Source: Halobacterium litoreum (lineage in GTDB: Archaea; Halobacteriota; Halobacteria; Halobacteriales; Halobacteriaceae). Taken from it: DNA of 64,000 bases. The notes below the pieces were generated by a model. The model had not been told where the DNA came from. It worked only from the letters and a program-made list of their open reading frames with translations, and ran no database searches. Position 1 is the first letter of the stretch, and every line of letters begins with the position of its first letter. The stretch spans positions 2,418,001-2,482,000 of the forward strand of contig NZ_CP089466.1 in assembly GCF_021233415.1 (NCBI RefSeq), in the 5' to 3' direction. Position numbers and translations under genes: made by a program. Of the stretch, positions 27,223-36,499 are shown piece by piece.

Positions 27223-28614
27223 CTAGTCCGCCGCGGCCGTCGACGCGGCGCGCCGGAGCATACCGTCGTCGGTGGAGTGCCAGAAGTAGACGGCGAGGCC
27301 GACGGCGGCCGCGACGTTCGACAGCGTCACCGCCCAGAACGCCGCGAGCACCGTGTAGTTGAACACGAACACGCCGAAGGCGGCTATCGGGAGCCGTATC
27401 CCCCAGTACTGGACGAGCGTCGCGTACATGCTAACACTCGTTCTGCTCGCGCCGTTGAACCCGGATTCGAGCGTGTAGATGGCGCCGAGCGCCCAGTAGC
27501 CGAGCGCGAGAATCTCCAAGTATTCGACGGTGAGGCGGAGGCCGGCGCCGTCGAGTGCGGGCGCGAACGTCTCGGCGATGCGCGCCGGGTAGGCGAGCTG
27601 GAGGGCGCCGACGCCGAGGAGCGCGACGACGGCGACGCCGACCGAGAGCCACGTCGCCCGGCGCGCGCGGTCGGGGCGGTCGGCGCCGAGGTTCTGCCCG
27701 ACGACGGTGGTGGCGGCGTTGGCGAGGCCGCTGGCGGGGACGAACGCGATGGTCGCGAGTTGCGCGCCGACGTTGTACGCGGCGAGCGCGGCGGTCGACC
27801 CGGCGATGGAGATGACGGCGACCATGCCGAGGCGGGCCGCCTGTCGACCGGCGTTCTGGAGGCCGACCGGGCCGCCGACGGCCAGAATCTCGCGGAACAG
27901 CGACGAGCGGACGCGGAGGTCGCTCCGGGAGACGGCGAACTGGCGGCGGCCGCTGGCGGCGACGGCGACCGCGAGCACGGCGCTGACGGTGACGCCGACG
28001 ATGCTGGCGACGGCGGCGCCGAACACGCTCCACTCGGGGAACGGCCCCCAGCCGAAGATGAGGAAGGGGTCGAGGACGGCGTTCACGACGATGTTCACCG
28101 CGTTCAGCGCGAACGCGGTGCCGGAGTCGCCCCAGCCGACGAAGCCGCCTTCGAGCCCGTCGCTGATGGCTATCGGGACGTACGCGAACATGTACGTCGA
28201 GAGGTACGTGACGGCGTACCCGAACACGTCGTCGTCGGCGCCGAGCAGGCCGACGATGTCGGGCGCGACGACCGTGACGAGGGCGGCGAGCACGAACGCG
28301 AGGACGGCACCGAGGACGGCGCCGTGGACCGGGAGACGGGTCGCGCGGCCGTGTTCGTCGGCGCCGACGCTCTGTGCGGTGAGAATCTGGGCGCCGGTGT
28401 ACGACGCCATCACCGGCAGCGAGATGAGCGCGTAGACGGGGACGACGAGGCCGACGGCGGCGACGGCGGCCTCGTTCACGCGCCCGAGCCAGAAGATGTC
28501 GACGACGGCGCCGAGGGCGACGACGACCTGCTGGGCGACGAGCGGGGCGGCGAGCACGGCGAGCGCTCGCGACAGTGACCCCTCGGTAATATCCTCTTTC
28601 GAAACGTCGAACAT
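27223..28614 (-). CDS. MATE family multidrug/organic cation exporter
   Basis: A 463-residue polytopic membrane protein of the MATE (NorM/DinF) family with twelve hydrophobic segments in two homologous halves (LSRALAVLAAPLVAQQVVVALG at the start of the first; FREILAVGGPVGLQNAGRQAARLG at the start of the second). The family exports drugs or metabolites using a cation gradient. The start MFDVSKEDITEGSLSRA follows a leaderless-type TATTAA box at about 28634-28640. It is divergent from lipA, with the two promoters in a 125-base gap. Confidence 0.9.
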   Translation of the reverse strand: MFDVSKEDITEGSLSRALAVLAAPLVAQQVVVALGAVVDIFWLGRVNEAAVAAVGLVVPVYALISLPVMASYTGAQILTAQSVGADEHGRATRLPVHGAVLGAVLAFVLAALVTVVAPDIVGLLGADDDVFGYAVTYLSTYMFAYVPIAISDGLEGGFVGWGDSGTAFALNAVNIVVNAVLDPFLIFGWGPFPEWSVFGAAVASIVGVTVSAVLAVAVAASGRRQFAVSRSDLRVRSSLFREILAVGGPVGLQNAGRQAARLGMVAVISIAGSTAALAAYNVGAQLATIAFVPASGLANAATTVVGQNLGADRPDRARRATWLSVGVAVVALLGVGALQLAYPARIAETFAPALDGAGLRLTVEYLEILALGYWALGAIYTLESGFNGASRTSVSMYATLVQYWGIRLPIAAFGVFVFNYTVLAAFWAVTLSNVAAAVGLAVYFWHSTDDGMLRRAASTAAAD

Positions 28615-28739
28615 TTTTCGAGTTGTCGTTGAATTAATAGTGGTTTTGTCCCTCTTTAACATACGGGGTGTGCGCGCTGTCGGCGGGGGCGAGCGCGACA
28701 ATCCGCACCGTTTTAGCGGTGGCCGCCGAAGGAGGGGAT

Positions 28740-29678
28740 ATGAGCGGTCGGCGCAAGCCGGACTGGCTGAAGATGCGGCCGCCGTCCGGGGAACGGTTCA
28801 CGGACATCAAGGAGACGCTCCGCGAGAACGACCTCCACACTGTCTGCGAGGAGGCGTCGTGTCCGAACCTCGGGGAGTGTTGGAGCGGCCGGAACGGCCC
28901 TGGCACCGCGACGTTCATGCTGATGGGCGACCGGTGCTCACGGGGCTGTAACTTCTGCGACGTGAAGACCGGCGGGATGGAGGCCTTAGACCCCGAGGAG
29001 CCCGCGAACGTCGCGGAGTCCGTCGCGGAAATCGGGCTCGACTACGTGGTCCTGACCTCGGTGGACCGCGACGACTTGGACGACCAGGGCGCCGGCCACT
29101 TCGCGCAGACGATTCGCGAAATCAAAGACCGCGACCCCGGCATTCTGGTCGAAGTGCTGATTCCGGACTTCCAGGGCGAGGAAGACCTCGTTCGGAAGAT
29201 CATCGACGCGGACCCCGACGTCATCGCGCACAACGTCGAGACCGTCGAGCGCCGGCAGTTCCCGGTCCGGGACCGCCGCGCCGGCTACGAGCAGTCCCTC
29301 CAGGTACTCGACCAGGTGAACCGGGAGTCCGACATCTACACGAAGACGAGTGTGATGCTCGGCGTCGGCGAGTACGACCACGAGGTGTACCAGACCCTCG
29401 GCGACCTGCGGGAGGTCGGCGTGGACGTGGTGACACTCGGCCAGTACCTCCAGCCGAGTCGCTCCCACCTCGACGTCGAGGACTACGTCCACCCCCAGAA
29501 GTTCGAGACGTGGCGCCGGGTCGCAGAAGAGGAGTTCGACTTCCTCTATTGTGCGTCGGGCCCCATGGTGCGCTCGTCGTACAAGGCCGGCGAACTCTTC
29601 GTCGACGCCGTGCTCCGCGAGGGGAAGAGCATCGAGGCAGCGCGGAAGGAAGCGCGACAGCGCAGCGCCTCGGACTGA
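28740..29678 (+). CDS. lipA: Lipoyl synthase
   Basis: A 312-residue radical-SAM enzyme that inserts two sulfurs into protein-bound octanoyl groups. The auxiliary cluster motif is CEEASCPNLGEC, the radical-SAM motif is CSRGCNFCDV, and the conserved C-terminal SSYKAGELF ends the family domain. It precedes the 2-oxoacid dehydrogenase genes, whose E2 needs the lipoyl group on Lys43. A GTTTTAGC box 27 bases before the ATG suggests a leaderless message, although GGAGG at 28731-28735 also precedes the start. The octanoyl/lipoyl transferase is not in the window. Confidence 0.95.
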   Translation: MSGRRKPDWLKMRPPSGERFTDIKETLRENDLHTVCEEASCPNLGECWSGRNGPGTATFMLMGDRCSRGCNFCDVKTGGMEALDPEEPANVAESVAEIGLDYVVLTSVDRDDLDDQGAGHFAQTIREIKDRDPGILVEVLIPDFQGEEDLVRKIIDADPDVIAHNVETVERRQFPVRDRRAGYEQSLQVLDQVNRESDIYTKTSVMLGVGEYDHEVYQTLGDLREVGVDVVTLGQYLQPSRSHLDVEDYVHPQKFETWRRVAEEEFDFLYCASGPMVRSSYKAGELFVDAVLREGKSIEAARKEARQRSASD

Positions 29679-29950
29679 CCGACGGGCGGAGGCGTACTCG
29701 GTGAGCGGCGGAGTTAGCCGGCACGTGCCGTCGCGACCGGACGCCCGTCCAACCGAAACCCGTATCGTGCGACGTTTGTTCCGATTCTGGCGAATGAATG
29801 GTTCTTTTCTGTCCGTTCGGTCGGTTGTCCGGGCGACTACTGGACGAGAGTTGCGGAATGTGCGCAGACGCTGACTCGTGGGAACGATTGTTACGAAAAC
29901 CCTATGGTCGCAGGGGTTGACCCTCCGCACATGTCAGGACGGGGGTACCC

Positions 29951-31066
29951 GTGACTGAGACTGTTCACCGAGCACCCGACGACATGGTTCGGGTACTCGA
30001 CGAGGACGGCGAGCTCGTAGACGGCGCCGAGGTCCCAGACCTCAGCGACGACGAGCTCGTGGAGATGTATCGACAGATGAAACTCGCTCGCCGCTTCGAC
30101 GAGCGCGCCGTGAGCCTCCAGCGACAGGGGCGCATCGGCACCTACCCGCCGCTCTCCGGACAGGAGGGCGCACAGATCGGCTCCGCGTTCGCGCTCGCGG
30201 AGGACGACTGGATGGTGCCGAGTTACCGCGAGCACGGCGCCGCGCTCGTCCGCGGCCTCCCGCTGAAAGACACCCTCCTGTACTGGATGGGCGACGAGCG
30301 CGGGAACAGCGTGCCCGAGGACGCGAACATCTTCACCGTCGCGGTGCCCATCGCGTCCCAGATTCCACACGCCACCGGACTGGCGTGGGCGTCGAAGCTC
30401 CGCGACGAGGAGGACAAGGCGTTCCTCTGTTACTTCGGCGACGGCGCCACCAGCGAAGGCGACTTCCACGAGGGCCTGAACTTCGCGGGCGTCTTCGACA
30501 CGCCGAACGTGTTCTTCTGTAACAACAACCAGTGGGCGATTTCGGTGCCCCGGGAGCGCCAGACGGCGTCCGAGACCATCGCCCAGAAGGCCGAAGCGTA
30601 CGGCTTCGAGGGCGTGCAGGTCGACGGGATGGACCCGCTGGCCGTCTACAAGGTGACGAAAGACGCCCTGCAGAAGGCGAAGAACCCCGACGACGACGAA
30701 CTCCGTCCGACGCTCGTCGAGGCGGTGCAGTACCGCTTCGGCGCACACACCACGGCGGACGACCCGTCGGTGTACCGCGACGAGGCGGAAGTCGAGGAGT
30801 GGAAGGCGAAGGACCCGCTCCCGCGACTGGAGACGTTCCTGAAGAACACCGACCGACTCGACGACGACGACGTCGAGGCCATCGAGGCCGACATCGAGGA
30901 CGACGTCGCGGCGGCCATCGAGGCCGCCGAGGAGACGCCGCGGCCGGACCCCGTGGAGATGTTCCAGAACGTCTACGCGGACATGCCACAGCGCCTCGAA
31001 CAGCAACTCGACTGGTTCGAATCGATTCGAGCGGAACACGGCGACGAGGCACTACTGGAGGACTAA
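29951..31066 (+). CDS. pdhA: 2-oxoacid dehydrogenase E1 component, alpha subunit
   Basis: A 371-residue thiamine-diphosphate subunit of a pyruvate/branched-chain-type dehydrogenase complex. The TPP motif runs from GDGATSEGDFHEGLNFAG to CNNNQWAIS (GDG-x26-NN), and the phosphorylation-loop-like YRFGAHTTADD is present. It starts at a GTG; a possible 16-codon ORF (29904-29954) ends overlapping it. Haloarchaea usually oxidise pyruvate with a ferredoxin oxidoreductase, and the substrate of their E1-E3 complexes is not settled, with branched-chain 2-oxoacids as one option. Genes for beta, E2 and E3 follow with 0-1 base gaps. Confidence 0.9.
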   Translation: MTETVHRAPDDMVRVLDEDGELVDGAEVPDLSDDELVEMYRQMKLARRFDERAVSLQRQGRIGTYPPLSGQEGAQIGSAFALAEDDWMVPSYREHGAALVRGLPLKDTLLYWMGDERGNSVPEDANIFTVAVPIASQIPHATGLAWASKLRDEEDKAFLCYFGDGATSEGDFHEGLNFAGVFDTPNVFFCNNNQWAISVPRERQTASETIAQKAEAYGFEGVQVDGMDPLAVYKVTKDALQKAKNPDDDELRPTLVEAVQYRFGAHTTADDPSVYRDEAEVEEWKAKDPLPRLETFLKNTDRLDDDDVEAIEADIEDDVAAAIEAAEETPRPDPVEMFQNVYADMPQRLEQQLDWFESIRAEHGDEALLED

Positions 31067-31067
31067 T

Positions 31068-32042
31068 ATGAGCGAGAATCTAACGCTGGTGCAGGCGGTA
31101 CGGGACGGCCTCCGCGACGAGATGGCCGAAGACGACGACGTGCTCGTGATGGGCGAGGACGTCGGGAAGAACGGCGGCGTGTTCCGCGCGACCGAGGGAC
31201 TCTTCGACGAGTTCGGCGACGAGCGCGTCATCGACACGCCGCTGGCCGAATCGGGAATCATCGGCACCGCGGTCGGGATGGCCGCGTACGGCCTGAAGCC
31301 GGTGCCGGAGATTCAGTTCTCCGGGTTCATGTACCCGGGCTTCGACCAGATCGTGAGCCACATGGCCCGCCTCCGCACGCGGAGTCGCGGCCGGTTCACG
31401 TGCCCGATGGTGCTGCGAGCGCCGATGGGCGGCGGCATCCGCGCGCCCGAGCACCACTCCGAGTCGAAGGAGGCGTTCTACGTCCACGAGGCCGGCCTGA
31501 AGGTCGCGATGCCGTCGACGCCGTACGACGCGAAGGGGATGCTGATTTCGGCGATTCGCGACCCGGACCCGGTCATCTTCCTCGAGCCGAAGAAGATCTA
31601 CCGCGCGTTCCGCGAGGAGGTCCCCGACGACCCCTACGAGGTCGAACTCGGGGAGGCCGCGGTGCGCCGCGAGGGGTCCGACGTCTCCGTGTTCACGTGG
31701 GGTGCGATGACGCGTCCGGCGATGGAGGCGGCGGACAACATCGAGGACATCGACGTGGAGGTCGTGGACCTCCGGAGCCTGAGTCCCATCGACTTCGACA
31801 CGGTCGTCGAGTCGTTCAAGAAGACGGGTCGAGCGGCCATCGTCCACGAGGCGCCCAACACCTGCGGCGTCGGCGCGGAGATTACCGCGACCCTACAGGA
31901 GGAAGCGCTCCTCTACCAGGAGGCACCGATAGAGCGCATCACCGGGTTCGACGTGCCGTTCCCGCTGGCGGCGCTCGAAGACTACTACCTGCCCGAGCCC
32001 GAGCGCATCGAGTCGGGCATCCGCGAGGCGTTCGAGTTCTGA
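31068..32042 (+). CDS. 2-oxoacid dehydrogenase E1 component, beta subunit
   Basis: A 324-residue partner of the preceding alpha subunit. It has the pyrimidine-binding domain (GEDVGKNGGVFRATEGL, DTPLAESGIIGTAVGMA), the APMGGGIRAPEHHSES active-site loop and the transketolase C-terminal domain (DVEVVDLRSLSPIDFDTV, HEAPNTCGVGAEI). One base after the alpha stop. The three TPP-site Glu/His positions expected in the family appear present. It completes an (alpha-beta)2 E1. Confidence 0.94.
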   Translation: MSENLTLVQAVRDGLRDEMAEDDDVLVMGEDVGKNGGVFRATEGLFDEFGDERVIDTPLAESGIIGTAVGMAAYGLKPVPEIQFSGFMYPGFDQIVSHMARLRTRSRGRFTCPMVLRAPMGGGIRAPEHHSESKEAFYVHEAGLKVAMPSTPYDAKGMLISAIRDPDPVIFLEPKKIYRAFREEVPDDPYEVELGEAAVRREGSDVSVFTWGAMTRPAMEAADNIEDIDVEVVDLRSLSPIDFDTVVESFKKTGRAAIVHEAPNTCGVGAEITATLQEEALLYQEAPIERITGFDVPFPLAALEDYYLPEPERIESGIREAFEF

Positions 32043-32043
32043 G

Positions 32044-33513
32044 ATGGCACGCGAATTCAAACTTCCAGACGTCGGCGAAGGCGTAGCGGAGGGCGAGCTC
32101 GTGCGCTGGCTGGTCTCGGAGGGCGACACCGTCTCCGAGGACCAGCCGGTCGCCGAGGTCGAGACGGACAAGGCCCAGGTGGAGGTGCCGGCGCCCGTGA
32201 ACGGCACGGTCCGGGAACTCCACTGGAGCGAGGGCGACGTGGTGCCGGTCGGCGACGTGTTCGTCACGTTCGACGTGGAGGGCGAAGCCGACGAAGAGCC
32301 CGAGACCACGGACGAGAGCGAGACCGAGGCCGACGACGGCGAGTCCGAGTCCGCGACCGAGTCCGCGGGCGGGCGGACGTTCGCGCCGCCGAGCGTGCGC
32401 CGACTGGCGCGCGAACTCGGCGTGGACCTCGATTCCGTCGAGGGCACCGGGCCGTCCGGTCGCGTCACCGAGGGCGACGTGCGCGCCGCCGCGGAGGGCC
32501 ACGCGACCGAACCGCAGGAGGAGCCGCCGGAGGAAGTCCGGGAGGCCGCGGAGCCGGTCGGCGAGCAGGCCGCCGAGCACACCGAGGGCGGCGCGGCGAG
32601 CGCCGAGCCCGCCGGTCGAGACAAGACGCTGGCGGCGCCCGCGACGCGCGGTGTCGCTCGCGAACTCGGCGTCGACATCGACGACGTGCCCGCGGTCGAG
32701 CAACGCGACGGCGAGGCGTTCGTCACCGCGGAAGCGGTCCAGCAGTACGCCGAGGGCGGGCAGGCCGCGCAGGGCGAGGCCGCTGCGGGCGGCGCGACCC
32801 GCGAGTTCGCCGAGGGCGGCGAGACGACCGAGCCGTACCGCGGTATCCGCCGCACCATCGGCGAAGCGATGGCGGAATCGAAGTACACCGCGCCCCACGT
32901 CACGCACCACGACACGGCGGTCATCGACGACCTCGTGGACACGCGCTCGAAGTTGAAGGAGCGCGCCGCCGAGCAGGACGTGAAACTGACGTACATGCCG
33001 TTCGTGATGAAGGCAGTCGTCGCGGCCCTCGAGGAGTTCCCGGTGTTGAACTCGGAACTCCGCGAGGAAGAAGAGGAAATCGCGCTGAAGCAGGACTACA
33101 ACATCGGCATCGCGGTGGCGACGGACGCCGGCCTGATGGTCCCCGTCGTGAAACACGTCGACCAGAAGTCGATGCTGGAGATCTCCCAGGAGGTGAACGA
33201 ACTCGCGGCGAAGGCCCGCGACCGCTCGATTTCGCGCTCGGAGATGCAGGGCGGGACGTTCACCATCACGAACTTCGGCGCCATCGGCGGCGAGTACGCG
33301 ACGCCCATCATCAACTACCCCGAGACGGCGATTCTCGGGCTGGGCGCCATCGACGAGCGGCCGGTCGCGGAGGACGGCGAGGTGCGGGCGGCGGAGACGC
33401 TCCCGCTGTCGCTGTCCATCGACCACCGCGTCATCGACGGCGCGGAGGCCGCGCAGTTCACGAACCGCGTGATGGAGTACCTGACTGACCCCGAACTGCT
33501 GTTACTCGAATAA
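32044..33513 (+). CDS. 2-oxoacid dehydrogenase E2, dihydrolipoyl acyltransferase
   Basis: A 489-residue core enzyme of the complex. It has a lipoyl domain at 1-80 with the lipoylated Lys in ETDKAQVEV (K43), and then an acidic linker. A peripheral-subunit-binding domain lies at about 118-153 (FAPPSVRRLARELGVDLDSV, GRVTEGDVRAA). A second PSBD-like repeat is at about 198-238 (PATRGVARELGVDIDDVPAV), and the acyltransferase domain ends with DHRVIDG (catalytic His461). Two PSBD-like units are unusual for an E2; the second lacks the GTGPSGRV turn. The long Glu/Gly/Ala linkers are typical halophilic adaptation. The stop overlaps the E3 start (TAATG). Confidence 0.93.
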   Translation: MAREFKLPDVGEGVAEGELVRWLVSEGDTVSEDQPVAEVETDKAQVEVPAPVNGTVRELHWSEGDVVPVGDVFVTFDVEGEADEEPETTDESETEADDGESESATESAGGRTFAPPSVRRLARELGVDLDSVEGTGPSGRVTEGDVRAAAEGHATEPQEEPPEEVREAAEPVGEQAAEHTEGGAASAEPAGRDKTLAAPATRGVARELGVDIDDVPAVEQRDGEAFVTAEAVQQYAEGGQAAQGEAAAGGATREFAEGGETTEPYRGIRRTIGEAMAESKYTAPHVTHHDTAVIDDLVDTRSKLKERAAEQDVKLTYMPFVMKAVVAALEEFPVLNSELREEEEEIALKQDYNIGIAVATDAGLMVPVVKHVDQKSMLEISQEVNELAAKARDRSISRSEMQGGTFTITNFGAIGGEYATPIINYPETAILGLGAIDERPVAEDGEVRAAETLPLSLSIDHRVIDGAEAAQFTNRVMEYLTDPELLLLE

Positions 33514-34937
33514 TGGTTGTTGGAGACATCTCGACTGGGACGGACGTCGCGGTCGTCGGCGCTGGCCCCGGTGGCTACGTCGCGGCGATTCGCGCTGGAC
33601 AACTCGGCCTCGACGTGACGCTCGTCGAGAAGGACGCCTACGGCGGCACCTGCCTGAACTACGGCTGCATCCCGTCGAAGGCGATGATTACGGCCTCGGA
33701 CGTGGCCCACGAGGCGGGCAACGCCGAGGAGATGGGCGTGTACGCCGACCCCGAAGTGGACGTGGCGGAGATGGTCGACTGGAAGGACGGCGTCGTCGAC
33801 CAACTCACCGGCGGCGTGGAGAAACTCTGCAAGGCCAACGGCGTGAACCTCGTCGAGGGCCGCGCTGAGTTCGCTGGCAACGACAAACTGCGCGTCGTCC
33901 ACGGCGGCGACGGGCAGGGCTCGGAGACCATCGAGTACGAGCACTGCATCGTCGCGACCGGCTCCCGGGCCATCGAGGTGCCGGGCTTCGAATTCGACAG
34001 CGAGCACGTACTCGACTCCCGGGACGCGCTCGCGATGGACGACCTGCCGGAGTCGATGGTCGTCGTCGGCGCGGGCTACATCGGCATGGAGTTGTCGACG
34101 GTTCTCGCGAAACTCGGCGTGGACGTGACCGTCGTGGAGATGCTGGACAGCGTCCTCCCGACGTACCCCGACGACCTCGCGAAGCCCGTCAAGGACCGCG
34201 CCGAGGAACTCGGCATCGACTTCCACTTCGGCCTCGCGGCCGACTCGTGGGAGGAAGCCGACGACGGCATCGTCGTCACCGCCGAGGACGAGGACGGCGA
34301 GACGACGGAGTTCGACACCGACAAGGTGCTCGTCGCCGTGGGTCGCCAGCCCGTCCTGGACACCCTCAACCTCGAGGAAATCGGCCTCGAGCCGAACGAC
34401 GACGGCCGACTGGAGACCGACCACGAAGCGCGCACCGACGTGGACAACGTCTTCGCCATCGGCGACGTGGCGCCCGGCCCGATGCTCGCGCACAAGGCGA
34501 GCAAGGAGGGGCAGGTGGCCGCCGAGGTCATCGCGGGCGAGCCCGCCGCGCTCGACTACATGGCGGTGCCGGCGGCGGTGTTCACCGACCCCGAAATCGC
34601 GACGGTCGGCCTCAGCGAGGAGGAGGCCGAGGAGCAGGGCTACGAGCCCGCCGTCGGGAAGTTCCCGTTCAGCGCGAGCGGTCGCGCGCTCACCACGGGC
34701 GACCCCGAAGGGTTCGTGCGCGTCGTCGCGGACGAGGAGTCGGGGTTCATCCTCGGCGCCCAAATCGTGGGTCCGGAAGCGAGCGAACTGATAGCCGAAC
34801 TCGGGCTCGCCGTGGAGATGGGCGCGACCCTCGAAGACGTAGCCTCGACCATCCACACGCACCCGACGCTCTCCGAGGCGACGATGGAGGCCGCCGAGCA
34901 CGCGCTCGGGCACGCCATCCACACGCTCAATCGGTGA
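33513..34937 (+). CDS. lpdA: Dihydrolipoyl dehydrogenase (E3)
   Basis: A 474-residue flavoprotein that reoxidises the E2 lipoyl group with NAD+. The FAD motif is VVGAGPGGYVAAIRAGQLG, the redox disulfide is C47-x4-C52 (GGTCLNYGCIPSK), the NAD motif is VVVGAGYIGMELSTVLAKLG, and the C-terminal His-Glu site is HTHPTLSEATMEAAEH. It closes the four-gene complex operon, overlapping the E2 stop by 1 base. Dihydrolipoyl dehydrogenase of halophilic archaea is a well-known enzyme. Confidence 0.96.
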   Translation: MVVGDISTGTDVAVVGAGPGGYVAAIRAGQLGLDVTLVEKDAYGGTCLNYGCIPSKAMITASDVAHEAGNAEEMGVYADPEVDVAEMVDWKDGVVDQLTGGVEKLCKANGVNLVEGRAEFAGNDKLRVVHGGDGQGSETIEYEHCIVATGSRAIEVPGFEFDSEHVLDSRDALAMDDLPESMVVVGAGYIGMELSTVLAKLGVDVTVVEMLDSVLPTYPDDLAKPVKDRAEELGIDFHFGLAADSWEEADDGIVVTAEDEDGETTEFDTDKVLVAVGRQPVLDTLNLEEIGLEPNDDGRLETDHEARTDVDNVFAIGDVAPGPMLAHKASKEGQVAAEVIAGEPAALDYMAVPAAVFTDPEIATVGLSEEEAEEQGYEPAVGKFPFSASGRALTTGDPEGFVRVVADEESGFILGAQIVGPEASELIAELGLAVEMGATLEDVASTIHTHPTLSEATMEAAEHALGHAIHTLNR

Positions 34938-34991
34938 CGCCGCTCGGTCGGTAACGCAGGCCTTTTTCCGGTTTTCCGCGACGGTGTCCGT

Positions 34992-35144
34992 ATGACCGAT
35001 TCCGAGGGCGCGAAGACGATGCTAATCGGCGTCCAGTGTACCCTGCTCGCGCTGTTCGTCCCCGGCTGGCTCCCGGACGCGTTCCCCGTCGTGGTGGCGG
35101 CGTTCGGCACCGCGCTCGTCGCCGGCGGGTACGGGCTGCCGTAG
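34992..35144 (+). CDS. Small two-segment membrane protein, 50 aa
   Basis: A 50-codon ORF starting MTDSEGAKTMLIGVQ. It has hydrophobic segments LIGVQCTLLALFVPGWL and FPVVVAAFGTALVAGGYG around a short LPDA loop. A CTTTTTCC box about 27 bases upstream supports a leaderless start. It lies between the E3 gene and pheA. Function unknown. Confidence 0.6.
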   Translation: MTDSEGAKTMLIGVQCTLLALFVPGWLPDAFPVVVAAFGTALVAGGYGLP

Positions 35145-35191
35145 GCTGTCACCCCGACGCGCTTTTCCGCCGTCCCGGGGTACGGGGAGGT

Positions 35192-35998
35192 ATGCAGACG
35201 GTCACGCTCGGTCCGGCCGGCACGTACTCCCATCGCGCGGCGAGCGCCGTCTCGGACGGCGACATCTCGTTTTCGGAGTCCGTGCGCGGCATCGTCGACG
35301 CGGTTGCGGCGGGCGACGCCGACCGCGGCGTCGTCCCCATCGAGAACAGCATCGAGGGGTCGGTGACGGAGACGCTGGACGCGCTCGCGGACACCGACCT
35401 CGCGGTCGTCAAGGAGGTCGTCACGCCGATTCGGCACGCCCTGCTCGCGCAGGGGGAATCCTTCGACGCGGTGGCGAGTCACTCGCAGGCGCTCGCGCAG
35501 TGCCGGGGCTACCTCGACGAGCACCACCCTGACGCGGAGTTGCGGTCAGTGGCGTCGACGGCCCGCGGCGTCGAGATAGCGCGCGAGGACGCGTCGGTCG
35601 CGGCCATCGCGCACCCCGACAACAACGGCGGGAACCTCCGCGTGCTCGCCGAAGACGTACAGGACCGCACGAGCAACGCGACCCGGTTCTTCGTCGTCGC
35701 GCCCGCCGCGGAGCGCTCGGAGGCGGGCGGAAAGTCGTCGTTCGTCGTCTACCCGAACGCGAACTACCCCGGTCTCCTGCTCGAACTGCTGGAGCCGTTC
35801 GCGGACCGCGACATCAACCTCTCGCGGGTCGAATCCCGGCCGTCCGGGGAGCGCCTCGGCGACTACGTGTTCCACGTGGACGTCGCGGGCGGCCTCTACG
35901 AGGAGCGCACGCAGGCCGCCGTCGCGGACGTCGAGGAGATAGCGTCGAACGGCTGGGTGCGCCGCCTCGGCTCCTACGACGTGGAACACGTGACGTAG
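35192..35998 (+). CDS. pheA: Prephenate dehydratase
   Basis: A 268-residue monofunctional enzyme making phenylpyruvate from prephenate. The catalytic domain (1-185) has LGPAGTYSHRAA, PIENSIEGSVTETLD, ESHSQALAQC-like VASHSQALAQCRGYL, and the TRF-type NATRFFVVA. The C-terminal ACT domain (about 190-268) contains NYPGLLLELLEPFADRDINLSRVESRPS, the phenylalanine-sensing ESRP motif. Chorismate mutase is not fused. A CTTTTCC box and GGGGAGG precede the ATG. Confidence 0.94.
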   Translation: MQTVTLGPAGTYSHRAASAVSDGDISFSESVRGIVDAVAAGDADRGVVPIENSIEGSVTETLDALADTDLAVVKEVVTPIRHALLAQGESFDAVASHSQALAQCRGYLDEHHPDAELRSVASTARGVEIAREDASVAAIAHPDNNGGNLRVLAEDVQDRTSNATRFFVVAPAAERSEAGGKSSFVVYPNANYPGLLLELLEPFADRDINLSRVESRPSGERLGDYVFHVDVAGGLYEERTQAAVADVEEIASNGWVRRLGSYDVEHVT

Positions 35999-36109
35999 TG
36001 AGACGCGGCGTGCCGGCGGCGTGACGGGGCGTGCCGTGAGGGCACCGTGACCGAGCGTGCGGTGGGAACGGCCGTGGGATTTTCCAGTCACCCAGACGAA
36101 CGACGAGCC

Positions 36110-36499
36110 ATGTCTCGCGGTACTCCCTTCGACGAGGTGGAGCGACTCCTCGAACGACTGGACGACGCCCGCGACGGCGGCCTCGCGGTGGACGTGGAGG
36201 ACGCGGGCGACGCCTTCGCGGTGCGCACCGACCTCCCCGGGTTCGAGAAGACGAACATCGACGTGGAGGTACAGGACCGCACCGTCCGCGTCGACGCCGA
36301 GCACGAGGCCGACGACGGGGACGCGGACGCCGACTACGTGATTCGGGAGCGCACGAAGCAGTCCGCGAGCCGGAGCGTCACGCTCCCCGAGGCCATCGAG
36401 GAAAACGAGGCGTCGGCGACGTTCGCGGACGGCGTGTTGACGGTGACGCTCCCGAAGACGAACGCCGGCGGCGACGCCACGAGCGTCGACGTGGAGTAG
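36110..36499 (+). CDS. Hsp20/alpha-crystallin family small heat shock protein
   Basis: A 129-residue chaperone. The alpha-crystallin domain covers about 22-118: GLAVDVEDAGDAFAVRTDLPGFEKTNIDVEVQDR, ERTKQSASRSVTLPEAIEENEASATFADGVLTVTLPK (A-x-x-x-G-V-L-x-V-x-L-P signature). The C-terminal I-x-I anchoring motif is not evident, so oligomer assembly may be limited. It faces the gene at 36500 end to end. Confidence 0.9.
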   Translation: MSRGTPFDEVERLLERLDDARDGGLAVDVEDAGDAFAVRTDLPGFEKTNIDVEVQDRTVRVDAEHEADDGDADADYVIRERTKQSASRSVTLPEAIEENEASATFADGVLTVTLPKTNAGGDATSVDVE

